A stretch of 64,000 nucleotides of DNA, taken from assembly GCF_958979055.1 (NCBI RefSeq), contig NC_084888.1, positions 4,916,001-4,980,000 of the forward strand, given 5' to 3'. Positions 1-12,630 of the stretch are shown piece after piece. The DNA is from Alnus glutinosa. Lineage: Eukaryota > Streptophyta > Magnoliopsida > Fagales > Betulaceae. The notes under the pieces were generated by a model. That model was not told the DNA's origin, searched no databases, and saw only the letters and a list, made by a program, of their open reading frames with translations. Position 1 is the stretch's first letter. The number at the start of each line of letters is the position of its first letter. Both the position numbers and the translations under genes were made by a program.

Positions 1-602
1 TCCAGTCTTCACTACCTATTTTAGAACATAAACAAATTCTAAGAAATTAAGGGTAACACATTTTCCTGTTCCAATGGAATGAAAAATTGGCCTAAAACCA
101 ATAAACATTCAAAAACAAATCAAATTTAAGAGTAAACATTTTATTCTAATTGGTTCCATACTCCATAGCCAAGCCCGACATTTGTTGACCAAATACATCA
201 ACTTAACAAGAAGAATGACATAATCATAGTCAAATGTCTCAATTAGTGTTAGTGCCACTACCGCAAGTTCCATTTAAAGAAACTGTCAACTCCAAATCTC
301 CAATTATATCAAAGCCCCACTCCCACCTCACTCACGTAGAAACTGGCAACAGCGATCAAAGAACTCTACATATTTGTCCATGAAACACATAAGCATTCAC
401 ATAAAACCATTGACAAAGACCGTTCTTCTAGAAAACAAATCAATCTATTTCACAGCGAATGAAGAATAATAACAATCCGCCTATGGATCCAATCCCTAGC
501 AATGTCAAAAGCATACTGAATTCACTAATTCATAAAAAGTAACAAACACATTCATGCAACGATTGAAAATCGAGCAATATTAGACATGAATAAGGCGAAA
601 AC
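1..602 (-). other. Intron 1 of the CRK gene (partial)
   Basis: AT-rich sequence with no coding exon recognised. It lies immediately 3' of the CRK exon-1 donor, so I read it as the 5' part of intron 1, continuing beyond the window. The second exon was not found here. Confidence 0.7.
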
Positions 603-1193
603 CTTGGCTTTGGGTATGACTTTTACGGCGACCTGTTCGCCTTTGAGCTCGCCCTTCTTGAACTTGGCGGCGCAAGTATACCCGAAATGTCCTCGCCCGA
701 CCTCGTCTCCGAGCTCGAACTTGCTCCCGAAATGTTTGGAGAACCCGAAGCTCTTGTCCAGCCCGGTCACGCGCTCCGCCTCGCTCCCCTCCGGTATCGA
801 TGCCTCGTTTGGCTTCACCGAGCCGTGACGCCTCGCCAGCGCGGCCCGTATGTGCTTCGCCGGCGACGGCGGTGGGAACGGCATCCTGAAGAATCGACTT
901 GGCGTCGAGTTCGAGCTCACATTTGCCGGAGATCTCGCCGGAGACTTCTTCGAGAAGAGGTAATGCGCCGGGCTCGGACTGTAGAACGGGAAGAACGGAG
1001 ATTTCTTCCCGTTCTGCTCGCTGGTAGGGTTTTGGCTCTCGCCATTGGCGGAGCTCGAAGTCTTTTTGGTGCTATCCCTGGCTGGAACAGCGCTATTGCT
1101 GGCCGGAATAGAATTTTCCTTAGCAGGTTCAAGATCGGATTTTGGAGAGGACGGGCTGGGGCTCGTGGAAGGTTTGGAGTTGCAGAGACCCAT
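603..1193 (-). CDS. CRK: CDPK-related protein kinase (CRK), first exon, partial
   Basis: First coding exon (197 codons) of a CDPK-related Ser/Thr kinase; the gene runs off the left edge. ATG at 1193 was chosen over one 15 bases upstream because it gives the N-terminus MGLCNSK, with Gly2 for myristoylation and Cys4 for palmitoylation, as in CRKs anchored to membranes. Next comes a Ser/Pro/Ala-rich variable region. The motifs [34 protein letters not shown] and [11 protein letters not shown] are typical of the family, and I recall them in Arabidopsis CRK5 and its relatives. The kinase domain starts near residue 165, with Gly-rich loop GRGHFG and invariant Lys in VAVK (Lys191). The exon ends at ...IPKAK with donor GTTTTC (602-601); family members continue with MTTAIAIEDVRREV in the next exon. 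The remaining kinase and degenerate EF-hand regions lie outside. The family assignment is firm; the exact paralogue is not. Confidence 0.92.
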
Positions 1194-2714
1194 TCGATAG
1201 CCTCCCAAATTGAGAGAGTGGGGATTTCAAATCCAATTCGTCAGAGCATTGCAATTCTTATGGATAATGGATTTGAAATTCTTCGGGAACTTAAAAAATA
1301 TGGGTTTTATATACAACTCAGGTTTGTCTCCGAGTGACTGAAATGCTAACAATGGTGGGAGAGAGAAAAAGAGAGAGATCCATAGAAGGTGATAAAAAGG
1401 AAACGACGATTGCTTCTTTTTGTTAATTCAACAATTAAAAAAAAAAAAAAACAAAAACAAAAACAAAAAGTGTTACTCCGTATTAATTTCTAATTGACCA
1501 CAACTCGGGGTACGTGGGGACTTTGAGTGGTCGAGTATGTCGAAGCTGATGCATTCCACGTGGCGCGCATCGGGGCAGGTCATGTGAGTAATTTGATTTA
1601 TTAGTTGTGGTTTTGTTCCTTAATTGATGCGATGGGATGGCATAAATAAAGAAGGCGAAATTTCCTTGATTTTGTTTCTATTTGTTTTTTTTAGACAAAA
1701 TGAGCGTTCTGGTTTCGTTAGCTTTGTCTGGGCGATTGAGGCAAACGTGACTAAAAGTCAAAACCACGCCGTTTATTTACCTTCCTTATCAGACAAGCTG
1801 CCTTGGCAGAATCAGTATTCTTTTGTTAATATCGAAACAATGCTGAATATATATATATTATTAAATCTAAATCGTTAAAAAATTACAAAAAAAAAATTTA
1901 TAATTATTTTTTTACAACACTAAAACCAAATTTATAACTCTTTTTAACTACCATCTTGCTATAAGCTATGTCCTGCACATTAATTTTTTTAATATGAGCC
2001 ATTAAATTAGTTTAAAATATTGTTAAAAAAAGTAAAATCAACCAAATAAAAAAAAAAAAGGTGGCTGAACCACTCGTCGCTAGTTTAATCATCTTCGGTT
2101 CCCTTTATTTAATATATCTTGGATCATAATATCCGTTTGTGTACCCTTTTTTTAAGAAATTGTTCAGTATTAATTGTATACTTACAACAACAATAATAAT
2201 TGAGTTGCTAAGCTCAAGAAAAGGATAGCTCATGGAAATGGCTGACACAGGAGCGGTACAAATCACATGCAATTGGGAAAAAATGTAGAATTAATGAATG
2301 CGCGAAAGGAAGCGTGAGGTTGGGACCATTTTCTTATTTTTGGATCATAGCAATGTTCATTGCATCATTTAGCTAAAAAAAATAATAATAAAGAAAAATT
2401 GTGCTTCTAGGCCACCTAATTCGATCGCTTAATATCTAAGTCAATATATGTGAGCGATTCTTTATTCTATTTTCAATCTCAAACAACTTATCTCTTTCAT
2501 CTTTATTTCTCAGATTAACCGTGAATGCGATTCACCTCAATTCCTATTTTTATAATTTTTTGTTTTTCTTCTATTATTATTTGCTAAGAGAGGAAAAAAT
2601 AAAAAGTCTTACAATGAAGAAAATAAATTCTAGAGCAATTTTTAATACAACCAACGTGAGAATGAATGAAATTCATCAACCATTATGCATCTCATGTGAA
2701 AGGAAAATACTTAC

Positions 2715-2845
2715 TGCACAACAACCATATACAACAATTACACAACTCTACTTACATAGAGTGGGACCTATGTGAGTGGAACCTATCACGTGGGTCTCAC
2801 CCATGTGAATAGAGTTATGTAATTGTTGTGTATGATTGTTGTGCA
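2715..2845. mobile_element. Foldback MITE, about 131 bp
   Basis: The two ends are inverted copies about 50 bp long: TGCACAACAACCATA at the left and the reverse complement of TGCACAACAATCATA at the right, continuing through ACAACAATTACA(C/T)AACTC. There is no coding capacity. The target duplication is not clear, so the superfamily is unassigned. Confidence 0.75.
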
Positions 2846-4498
2846 ATAATTACCTCTCCAGGTGAAAATAATGGATGGTAATTCAACTTGTACATTGATA
2901 TTTATGTCATACTAATCTTTTTCTTTTTTTCTTTTTTTTTTTTGTTTTTTTTAAAAAAAAAATCTGTTTTAAGGTTGGTATGAATATTGAATCCTTTATG
3001 GTACTTGTTGATACAATTTTTGGTATGACCTTGACAAGTTAATGACAACACACCATTGGATGTTCTTCACGTCTTCAAATCACTGCAAAACAAATAATAT
3101 CAAGAGAACACATCGGAATGGCCAGCATTTCTTACTTCGATGCCTAAATCAGTATTTTAGTGAAAAGTATGTTTAAGCACAATAATTCAGTATGTTGTTC
3201 ATACTTGATGTATATGCCTATTTATATATAGGTTGAGTAATGAGAATTCTCGCAGCCTTAAGATTTTGTGTTCTTTTCTTTTCTTTTTTCTTTTTGACCT
3301 AAGAGCTCCATCAAAATATGACTTTAACTCGGAATTATTTACCTTCCATATTGATATTAGCGAGATTCCCGACAACAAATTAAATCTGAGATTAGTTTTA
3401 GTTTCGGATTTCTAAGAATTGGGTGCGGTTCCGAAATATCTGGAATCACGTATTGCGCCTATCCCGAGACAATACGTTTTCGGGGCTCCTAGGTATTCAT
3501 ACTCGCAAGTTCATATCTGATGGCCACGGGTCCACAATCACCGACAAATCCATGTAGACTCAAAGGCTTGTAATTCCCAAAATAAACCGGAGCGGGCGGG
3601 ATTATTCCTAACCGTTCTGTTTATAATTTTTGTTAAAGGACGAAATATACTGAGAACATCCAAAACGTAGACTGCAGCATCCGGACCAAGTTGACCCACC
3701 TTCAAATAATACGAAACAAAACTGAGCTTTAGTGAAAGAGAAATGACTAAGCCATGCATGTTTACCAGTCAGTCCACCCGTGGGCCACATAAGGTTGTAA
3801 AACATAAATCAGCATTAATTTAACAACAATTTAACGAAAAGAAAGAGGGCCTTAATAAAAGTCAACCAACAATAATTGTCAAATGACATTGACATACTAG
3901 TTATTAGTTACTACAACGCATTTTTCGGTTAGCATGTTAATACAAAGTTATGAATTTTTTAGGTAATTCATGAGAATGAAACCTCTGTGGTTGGCCTCTA
4001 ACAATAGGACTAAAACTGAGAACAATGCCCGCTACCTGGAATTGAAGCCCACTCTCCTGCTGGTCTAATGGATAATTGGCTTAAACATAACTTAAAAGTT
4101 CAAAATGATCACCGATTACATTTGTATTTATTTTTTATCGTAATTGAGGCCTTAAGTAAAGAGCACTGACTACATTTTTTGTCATAATATTATTTTTACC
4201 ATAATTTGGGACTTAATTAAAGAACATTGACTAACTTTTTTTGTCATAATTGAGGCTTTATTTATTTATTTATTTTTGTTTTTATAAAAAGAAACTTAAT
4301 TATATTATCACTATTTGGAGCCTTATTTAATTGGGAGCCTTAGGCAATTGCCTAATTTCCCTAACCATTCAGCCATGATTACACAAATATTTTACAAAGT
4401 TAATAGCCCTTAATCAATCATTGTTTAATAATAATAATAATAATAATGACTACACATTGTCACATTATATTTGTGTGATATATAGTATTACTCATAAA

Positions 4499-4874
4499 TC
4501 TTATTGAGTAATGTTAGAAACCACATTTTTATTCTATAACTATTTTATAATTAATGATGATGTGACAATTTTAACCAACTCTTTTATTTATTTTTTATAA
4601 TAATGACTAATCTAAGATTTAGTTATGACAATCACATTAATATCGTAGGATAAAAATGTAATTTTAATATTAATAAACCTTATTCCTCTTCATTAATAAT
4701 GCTAGAAACCACATTTTTATTCTATAACTATTTTATAATTAATGATGATGTGACAATTTTAACCAACTCTTTAAATTATTATTTTTTTAATAATAACTAA
4801 TCTAAAATTTAGTTATAACCGTCACATTAACATCGTTGATAAAAATGTAATCTTAATATTAATAAACCTCATTC
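4499..4874. repeat. Two tandem copies of a 188-bp AT-rich element
   Basis: The block starting at GTTAGAAACCACATTTTTAT (4513) is repeated 188 bp later, starting at GCTAGAAACCACATTTTTAT (4701), and both continue through ATGATGATGTGACAATTTTA to the same TTAATATTAATAAACCT end. Each unit also has weakly inverted ends (ACATTTTTAT motifs), so it may be a MITE that duplicated in tandem. A diverged relative of its first 60 bp is near 50870. Confidence 0.8.
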
Positions 4875-4885
4875 CACGGCTACTT

Positions 4886-4930
4886 TCTTTCTTTCTTTCT
4901 TTCTTTCTTTTTTTTTTTTTTTTTTTTTTC
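4886..4930. repeat. (CTTT)n and poly-T tract
   Basis: CTTT units run into an uninterrupted T tract. This is a simple repeat at the right edge of the 188-bp tandem duplication. Confidence 0.85.
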
Positions 4931-5812
4931 TGATGATGGGGAAAAAGTCTGGAGGGGGGTTTTCATGGCTACGTCATCTATGTGCCGTGTGCGTGTTGAT
5001 CGTGCAAGTGGTAAATGATTAGGTGTACGCATGTGCATGCTGTTCGTCGTGATACTCTTTCAAGAGTGTTGCGTTTTGTTAGTTTTTCGTCGTTGCTTTA
5101 GTGGGACAAGGCCACGGCTGAACAACATGAATTCATTCATGACGAACAGTGAACTGAATTCAAATGCACTTTCCCAAGTAGATGCACTGAATTTCATATT
5201 AATATATTATCATTATTATGTGTTTCTTCACCACCTTTTTGCCAATGCAACATGAAATGAATAAGGAAAAAAAATAAATTATTTTGACTTTTTTATTTTC
5301 ATATTGTCCTCCTATATTTTTATTTTAAAAATTACTGATTAGATCTGTATAATTCATACATAGGTCCTGTCTAAATTTTAGAGATTTAATAATTAATTTT
5401 TAAAATAAAAAAAAAAAAAAAGAGAAATATTCAAACATATTAAATAGCATATCTCAAATAAAAAAACATGTGGAAACATCTCGCTGTATTCCACCTCCCC
5501 ACTGACCGAGGACCAAACTTTGGAAAAAGAACATATTAGTTCTAAAGTTTCATCCCAAACTCCAACAACATTCATTGCCTTGTTGCCCACTCAAACACAG
5601 TCATCAAAATTTTTCCATAAGGGATTGAAAAGTTTTCAGAGTTTAAGCCAAGAGGTTGCGAGGTTCACCTTTTTTTTTAAATTTGGATAGTTGAAGAAGA
5701 GTGGTTATGATGTTCACTTCTTCCAGACAAGTGAGTCTTGTATTTTAGGTTGCTCATGGTAAGTAGGTTTGAGTAATGTTAAAAGTCTTTATTGTGTCAC
5801 TTAAAAAATAAT

Positions 5813-5884
5813 GTAACTTTTTAAATCACAATTTGACTTATGATTGATCACTATTGAGTTCTGATCAAATATAATTTTAGAAGG
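5813..5884. mobile_element. Short foldback element, family shared with 17101 and 49970
   Basis: About 70 bp with inverted arms (left AATCACAATTTGA, right TCAAATATAATTTTAG) separated by ATGATTGATCA. Diverged relatives with the same arms occur at 17101-17170 and 49970-50038, in both orientations. Confidence 0.55.
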
Positions 5885-6644
5885 CACCTTATTTTTTGAA
5901 GATACAAGAGTGACTCATAAATGGCGTCTATAATTATTTAATGAGCTCTGTCGCTCACTATTTGAAGTTGTCTAAATTTTTATGTTATTGAGATAGCCAA
6001 ATAATAAAGGATCTTTATCCTCCACTAAACTCGTTATCTGCATTTTCTTCTTTACCATATTTTCATATTACATTGTGCATGTAATTGTACCGCATTTTTT
6101 TTCTTCCTTGTACTTCAACGGTCTGAATTCGATGGTTATACGGGCATCCAAAATACCAACGAGATGGATGCCTGTTGTATCAACCATTCTTGTTAGTCCC
6201 GATTCCGACGTTGTATATTTATCTTTATATTTACCATTTGCATACCCACATCATGTGTCCATAGCTCCACATTAAAATGCTTGTTTGTTTTTTAGAGTTT
6301 GGAGTTCAAAATTGCAATTTGTGCTTCGTACAAAAAAGTTAATCCGCATTCTTTGTTGTATAAAGTGGCCGAGTCATCAATTATCAAATTTTCCATAGGG
6401 GGCCGAGATAGTATGTTAATACTAGTTTATAGGATTTACCAAAAAAAAAAAAAAAAAAAAAAACTAGTTTAAAGGTGTACATATAGACCATTGAGTAGTG
6501 ATTAACCAATACCTCCTGTCGATGTAATAGTATCAAGTTTATAAATTATTGAGTCACATTAATTATATACCATTAATTTCGAAAGATAGCAAGAAAAAAT
6601 ATTATATATTTTGGAAGACTATTTAAGAAGAATTAAAATGCATA

Positions 6645-6732
6645 ATGTCCAAAGGGGTAGATCAATCGGCTGGAGACCACGCCTTATGAAGCGGAGGTCA
6701 CTAGTTCGAATCCCCCCCTCTTGTGTGGACAT
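6645..6732 (+). mobile_element. tRNA-derived SINE-like element or tRNA pseudogene
   Basis: 88 nt that keep tRNA features: a perfect 7-bp terminal stem (ATGTCCA with TGGACAT), an A-box-like TAGATCAATCGGCTGGA and a B-box-like AGTTCGAATCC, followed by an A-rich tail. The arms between do not fold as a functional tRNA, since the T stem does not pair. A diverged relative sits at 61524-61608, again with an A-rich tail, which favours a dispersed tRNA-derived retroposon. Confidence 0.6.
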
Positions 6733-7550
6733 GTTAAAAAAAATAAAAATGCATAATTAAAAAAAAAAAAGTTATGGATGAAACCAACAAAGTTCATGTA
6801 TAAATAATGAGACCAATAATAAAGCACTCACATTGGACTAGTCAAAATAGTTAAAATCTTATTTTAACTAGTTTCGTAGTAAAAAATGAGAAAAATATAT
6901 CCTAATACGACTAGCCACTTTGGCTTTGTTGTACAACACATAAGTTAAATTAATTAAAAATAATAATAATATAGTTCTCTTTCTCCCATTGAGAATAATG
7001 AACATAGATAAATAAGTAATATTTTAAATAAAATAGTAAAAGTAAGTAGCTAAAATGTTGAGTGGATGTAATTACTTTAATTTTTAATTTTTTTAACTAA
7101 ATATTTGTTGAGCAATGCTTAGAGGAAAAAAAAAAAAACATAAAAAAAGATTATATAATATAGAATTCTGGGGTTTCATGGGCCTCCCCCCTCTACCCAT
7201 TGGTAGTACATATTTCTATTCACTTAGGACGGTTGATTTGGACTGCTCAGAAAAAAGTAGAAGGGTGATTTGGACATTCACTCAATGTTACCATAAGGAC
7301 AAGTTGATTTGGACCGTATTTTATGTTAATATTTGATACCAACATAATTTATCTTTATCTTTACCTTTATCTTTGCCGCACTTGAGCTATGGTTTTGACT
7401 TCTGTATTATAATGACGATGATAATGATGATCTGATGTGCCACTTTCTTCTTAATTTGGCGCCAAATATCAAGCTCATTGAAAAAGTTCTGACTTCTGAC
7501 GCAGTTGTCTTATTCCTCAACCTTTTAGTTAAAAGAAAGAAAGAAATATT

Positions 7551-7779
7551 AGGATTTGTTTGGACGTGAGATTTTTTTTTTATTATTTATTATTATATTT
7601 AAAATTATAAATATCAAAAAAATTTATTTTTTGAAATTATGTTTAGATAGTTTAAAGAATATAAGAGAAAATTAAAAAAAATTAGATAAAACTTAAATAG
7701 AATTTTAATTTTAAAAAAAAGTCCAAACATATTTTTTTAAAATAATAAAAAAACAATTGTTACCCAAACGTGTCCTTAA
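7551..7779. mobile_element. AT-rich MITE with GTTTGG-type termini
   Basis: The left end TAGGATTTGTTTGGACGTGA is matched in inverted orientation by the right end (reverse complement TAAGGACACGTTTGGGTAA). About 230 bp, very AT-rich inside, non-coding. AAGAAAT-type sequence flanks both ends, but in inverted orientation, so it may belong to the arms. Confidence 0.6.
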
Positions 7780-8239
7780 TTTCTTTAAGATAATACTTTA
7801 AGGACAAGTGTTTCTAATATAATATATTAAATTGACATATATATGCTTTTCATTTACATTTTTAATATAAATAACATACAAATCACATAAATTTGATATG
7901 CTTTTTTTTTTAAATGCACATCAGAATTCTGTACTATAAAGACAAGTATTAATTTAATAAACTAAATTAAAAAAAAAAATTAAAACCCATTTTAAAGAAA
8001 AACTTTATTCATTCAAAATTTTGTTCAGTAAGTTTTATTAATTCTTTTTGACCTTTGAAAAATTACTTTCCAATTTCATTCTTTTAACCGAGGAAAAAAA
8101 TAGAAAGAATGATCTCTCTCCCCCCATTTCTTTTATTTTATTTTATTAGAAAGAAGGATATGCTAGCATTGGTTTAGCATGAGTCCGTTGGTCAGCCCGG
8201 TTGCCAGAAGAGTATTTAGGGTAGTCTCGGCAGTGGTCC

Positions 8240-9290
8240 CGTTAGAGTTTGAAACTGGTTATTGAAAAACTTAGAATTTTAAAGCAAATTATGGATTCGT
8301 TCTTTAGGAGCTCTTCCTCTAGATCTCATATACTTTCTTATTCTGATAGCAGTGATAATGTCGTAAATAATGAAGAAATTTGTATTATGGATCAAGAATT
8401 AAATCTTCAAGAATGGAAGTTACCTTCTGTCCCTACAAAAAATATTGAAGATAATGAAAGATGATTTAAAGATAATGATTTAGCAAAATAATTCAAAAAC
8501 ATGAACATAATATAAAGGAGAATCATTTAGTGAAGATAGAGATAAAGTAATAAATATTCTTACTTGATATTATTGATGGAAAGCTGTAATAATTACAAGC
8601 TTCAAAGCCTTAATACAGAGGCCGAAGGATACAAGGAAAGGAAATGATAGAAAGGCTAAGGACGATAGACACTCAAGTTTTATCTGAGTTGAGTCTCAAA
8701 TGACCTCTCAAATGGCCTTTGCCTTTTAACATATCTTACAAGTCTTTTATAGGCTAAAAGAAATGGAAAATTACAAATATGAACAGTAGTAAATATTCCG
8801 CATATCTTTTTGAACAGTAAAGGTGACAATAATTCAATATTCTGCATGTCTTCTGAACAGTAAAAGCAGCAATAATTATTGAGTCTTCTGAGCAACAATA
8901 ATTCTTGAACATTGATTATTTTGTCTTTTGCGTCGGCGTCGGCAGATGCAACAGTAAAAACAGCAATAATTCTTGAACATTGATTATTTTGTCTTTTTGC
9001 GTCGGCGGATGAGAAACTAATAAAGATTCTATAAATTTCTACTTTCAAAAAGTCTTCATGTCACAAAGTCTGTCATAATGTTGCTTCATAAAGTCTTCAC
9101 GCCATAATGCTTCTTCATAAAGTCTAACATATCTACTTCAGAGATCAACGATTCTTCCTTATTCTTTTTATTCTCTACTTTTCGTTCATGTTTTATCATT
9201 CTAGATTTGTATAAGAACTCTGGTAGCACTGATTCATCTTCTTCTTCATCATCTGATAATTGTGATAGCGTTTCCAACAAATGCTTTATG
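8240..9290. mobile_element. Possible endogenous pararetrovirus (caulimovirid-like) relic
   Basis: A broken, unplaced element. Two short coding-like stretches face each other (8249-8464 plus; 9086-9280 minus, acidic), separated by a non-coding stretch. On the minus strand that stretch has CCTATAAAAG (TATA box) near 8745-8755, upstream GACGC motifs in a tandem repeat, and a leader-like region. This arrangement resembles a caulimovirid intergenic promoter, but no reverse transcriptase, movement protein or primer site could be recognised, so the family is tentative. Many breaks; old. Confidence 0.3.
8895..9007. repeat. Two tandem copies, period about 68 bp
   Basis: CAATAATTCTTGAACATTGA through TTTTGCGTCGGCG occurs at 8895 and again at 8963. 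Weaker versions of the CAGTAAAAGCAGCAATAATT part occur upstream (8812-8890). Each unit carries GACGC on the minus strand. Confidence 0.8.
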
Positions 9291-10274
9291 AGTTATTGCT
9301 TGGAACTGAATGAAGCTATTTTTACTTGATTAATGTTTTTCTTTAAAAGAAATTAATTTGAGACTAGAAACTGATTTGTACATAGTTTGGTAACGTTTAT
9401 AATAATATCATTATAAATATATCGATACCACCATTTCACGGTGTTTTGCTTGAAAAGAAGAGGATGAGTGTGCAATCTGATCCATTTGACTAAAGATATA
9501 TATGATAGACCCATTGAAAAAAAAAAATAAAAAAAAAAAAATAAAAAAAATGAAGCAGGTGTCCCGATCCTCGAATAATATAAATGTTTCTAGATTACTG
9601 ACAATATACTAAGTGCCATTTTGAAATTAATTTTGAGTCCAACCTCTCTGGTCCACTGAACATGACCCTTCTAATTTCTACATTGACATTGTTTTTTTTC
9701 TTTTTGGTTTCCTTCTTTCTTTCAACGACATATTCATATAGAGCATCAAGTATGACCACATAAAAATGATGATCAAAGACATAATAAAAATGTTTCCATG
9801 ATTGTTTCTTTGTCAAGTCGAAAGTCAAAAAGATCTCTCCAACAAAAGTGAAAAAGTCAGCATCAACACCAACAAAATAAAAGTTGTCCACGTCTCGTTT
9901 AACTGCCTGCGCATTCTATATACAATATAGCCCCCACAGATGATGCGCATGCTTACCTTCCACTTGGAATAAAATTAATGGTGCACCTATAGGTGTTGAC
10001 CATGGTGAGAATTATGAGAAATGTTACGCTTTTTTTAAAAAAATTTGTCAAAATTTAATCTCTCTAAATGGTGTGTAACAATTTTCTGTAATTTATTATT
10101 TTGAAAAATATATCATCATCTCATAAGATCGTGACATATTATTTGAGAAGTAAATTTATAATTTTTTTTAAAGAAGTATAGCTTTTTTCGAGAATCATAC
10201 AATTGATTGCATACGTGCTTGTCCATTGGGTTTTTGCCTTCTCACTTCTTAAGAGAATGAAAAAGTCGTTAATA

Positions 10275-11437
10275 CAAATTTTAAATAGGACGTAACCTTG
10301 AAAATTAGCTTGTAAGGAGAGAGAGAGAGAGCTAAAAAGCTTATATACATATGGTTAAGATTGATACTTAAGCTATGTGGGACACTTGAGGATCGTAACA
10401 TACTATCACGCTTCCAAATCTGACATCCACAATGGTCTATTATATCTCATAGGTCACCCCTTATGATGAAACCCTGCGACGTAATGCTTAGTTTTAAATT
10501 TTTAATACCAAATGATACAAATCTCAAATAAAGCTCACCTTTAAAATTCAGCTTGCAAATAAAAAACGCTTAAGAATTTATATACACATTATTAAGATTA
10601 CACATAAATAATGTGAAACACTCGGGATCATTACAATCATATTGTTGTTTTCATTCTCTCTGATAATTTCGAAACTCGGTTTCTTAATCTCTTCTCATTT
10701 TTTTAGACACAGTTTTCTTCCTGCCCAACTGCCCAAGTTGGAAGAAATTCCTCTAATCCGGACAAGGTTTTGTACCATCTCTGGAATGCATGGAAGGAAC
10801 CAAAATGATGAAACTCTGAAGAAACCATTTGCACATGCGAATAGTTGGAAAGTGATATTCAAGCAAATGGGAAAAGCTAGTGAGTTGTGAGATCACTGAG
10901 ATGCGTCTTGATAGTGGGTTCTGAAAGTGATCCAAATAGTCGGTGAATGAGACACAAGGCCTCTCAATATGATCTGCTGACTGACACCTTGCATCAACTT
11001 TATAATTCCACTACCCAAGCAACATAGAGAGACGAAAGCAGGGAGCAAATCATTCCCAGATTTACACGAGCGTCTGCTAAAGACAACGCTTCCAAAAGAA
11101 TTTTCAGCTTTGAACAAGAGGGCTTCCAATTTAAGAAATAATCCCCATATATGTATATATGTATGACAATCCCAATTCGAGGCGACACTTCGAAGTCTGA
11201 CATCCTATTCTTGGACATGTTTTGCCGGTGATCAGTTTATGTCGCATGACTTCAACCCAAGTGAACCTACGCTTGGCCAAGCATCTCCTTTCCTATAAAT
11301 TAATTGTTCTTCCTCTATGGCTTGACCCATTGAATGATGATGTTCGACTCTGATACTAAATAGTACAAATTTTAAATAAAACTCACCTATAAAAACTGGC
11401 TTGCAAGAGGAGAGCGCCTTGATTAAGATTTTAGCAT
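10275..11437 (-). mobile_element. TRIM-like LTR retroelement relics (three LTR copies)
   Basis: Three direct copies of an LTR-like sequence: about 10275-10403, 10517-10637 and 11365-11437 (partial). Shared parts include ACAAAT(T/C)T(T/C)AAATA, CTCACC, GCTTGCAA and TTATATACA. Next to the third copy, 11348-11358 reads on the minus strand as TAGTATCAGAG, similar to the initiator-tRNA(Met) primer site TGGTATCAGAG of plant LTR elements. The short spacing between the first two (about 115 bp) fits a terminal-repeat retrotransposon in miniature. Non-coding fossil, diverged copies, not recent. Confidence 0.6.
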
Positions 11438-11815
11438 CGACATACTATAATCACCATGTTAACTTGGAATATTGGATGGATCAATACAACAAATTAACAA
11501 CCACATAAATCACCATGTCAGCTTTAAACATATTTTGATAAAATATTTAGGTAAAAACTTTCTATAGCATTTTGATTGATCATCAATAAAGGATTAAGTT
11601 GCAGTGTGGGTGGTACATAATAACAACAGTAACGACGAAAATATACGCATCAACATAGAAAAGCCAATTCTACTATATGTTGGACGAAGCCATCACTCTT
11701 AATTGAGCCTTCAATAATGCCAAGTAGTTGCTAGTACCTTTCAGAAGTCCAGCCTGCTACTGCTTGGAAATAAATGGCACCAAAAATGCCAGCGCACCAG
11801 GCACAAAGCCACAAA

Positions 11816-12596
11816 CTAACCAGAAGTTCTATCCCCACCAAATCCCGATTCCAGAAATCCTGTTTGGTTGAGATGACTGGTATCACCCCACAATTTTATG
11901 GTCCACTTCTCCCCGTCTGACAAGAGAAATATGTTGACGGATGTATTCAGCACTTTTCCTCCAGACCTTCCATTCGGGCAAGCTTTCTTATACAGTGCTC
12001 GGATGACACCCCCATGAGTGACTACAACCACTCGTTCTCCTGCAACCGATAACGACAGTTTACAACTGGTCATTCTCCACAGCTTACAATGTCTTATAAT
12101 AGTTTAATAGGTAGATCACCGATGATTTTGGAACTCTAATGGTGTCCATTCTAGTCGCCAAAGGCACATATTGTTAATGAAGAATAAATGCCAATATAAC
12201 CTTTCAATTTTTTGTAAATTTCAGATGGAATAGTTATAATGACATGCACCATACCTTTATGCTTTCTCCCAAGTCTCTCCAATGATGATGTGCACCGTTC
12301 ATAAAGTTGGTCGAGACTTTCACCACCACCCTGCATATGTAGTACAATGGAAAGTGATTGATTCCATTAACTTAATCAAAAGGTATTGATTCCAATAACT
12401 TTTCTGTTTACCCCAAAACTAAAATTTCATGCACATTAAATGTCTCCAGTGCGTATTACCTTTAGTCATATTTCTCCAAGCATTTCACTCTCTCTTGCTC
12501 CAGCCATACAACATCAGTACTAAGGAGTGAACAAAGAAGCCCAACCATAAGGGATGGATTACTAAGAGAATTTATGTTTAACTAACCTCCCCCCCC

Positions 12597-12630
<34 letters not shown>

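Larger units (their letters stand above)
1194..11815. other. Gene-poor interval between CRK and PGM-like genes
   Basis: No protein gene could be supported. 1194-1440 is the presumed CRK 5' UTR and promoter, with a GA-rich patch at about 1361-1380. The rest is AT-rich and carries the repeats listed separately: MITEs at 2715, 5813 and 7551, a tandem duplication at 4499, a tRNA-derived element at 6645, a possible pararetroviral relic near 8.2-9.3 kb and TRIM-like LTR fragments at 10.3-11.4 kb. Open frames of 60-98 codons here show no family signature. Confidence 0.7.

Noticed and set aside
687-1337. 216-codon open frame on the plus strand
   Set aside because: Antisense shadow of the GC-rich CRK exon; no family match, and the opposite strand has clear kinase motifs.
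9595-9891. 98-codon minus-strand frame
   Set aside because: No motif recognised; Lys/Phe-rich translation of AT-rich sequence.
10642-10890. 82-codon frame between TRIM-like LTR copies
   Set aside because: No similarity recognised and no conserved context.
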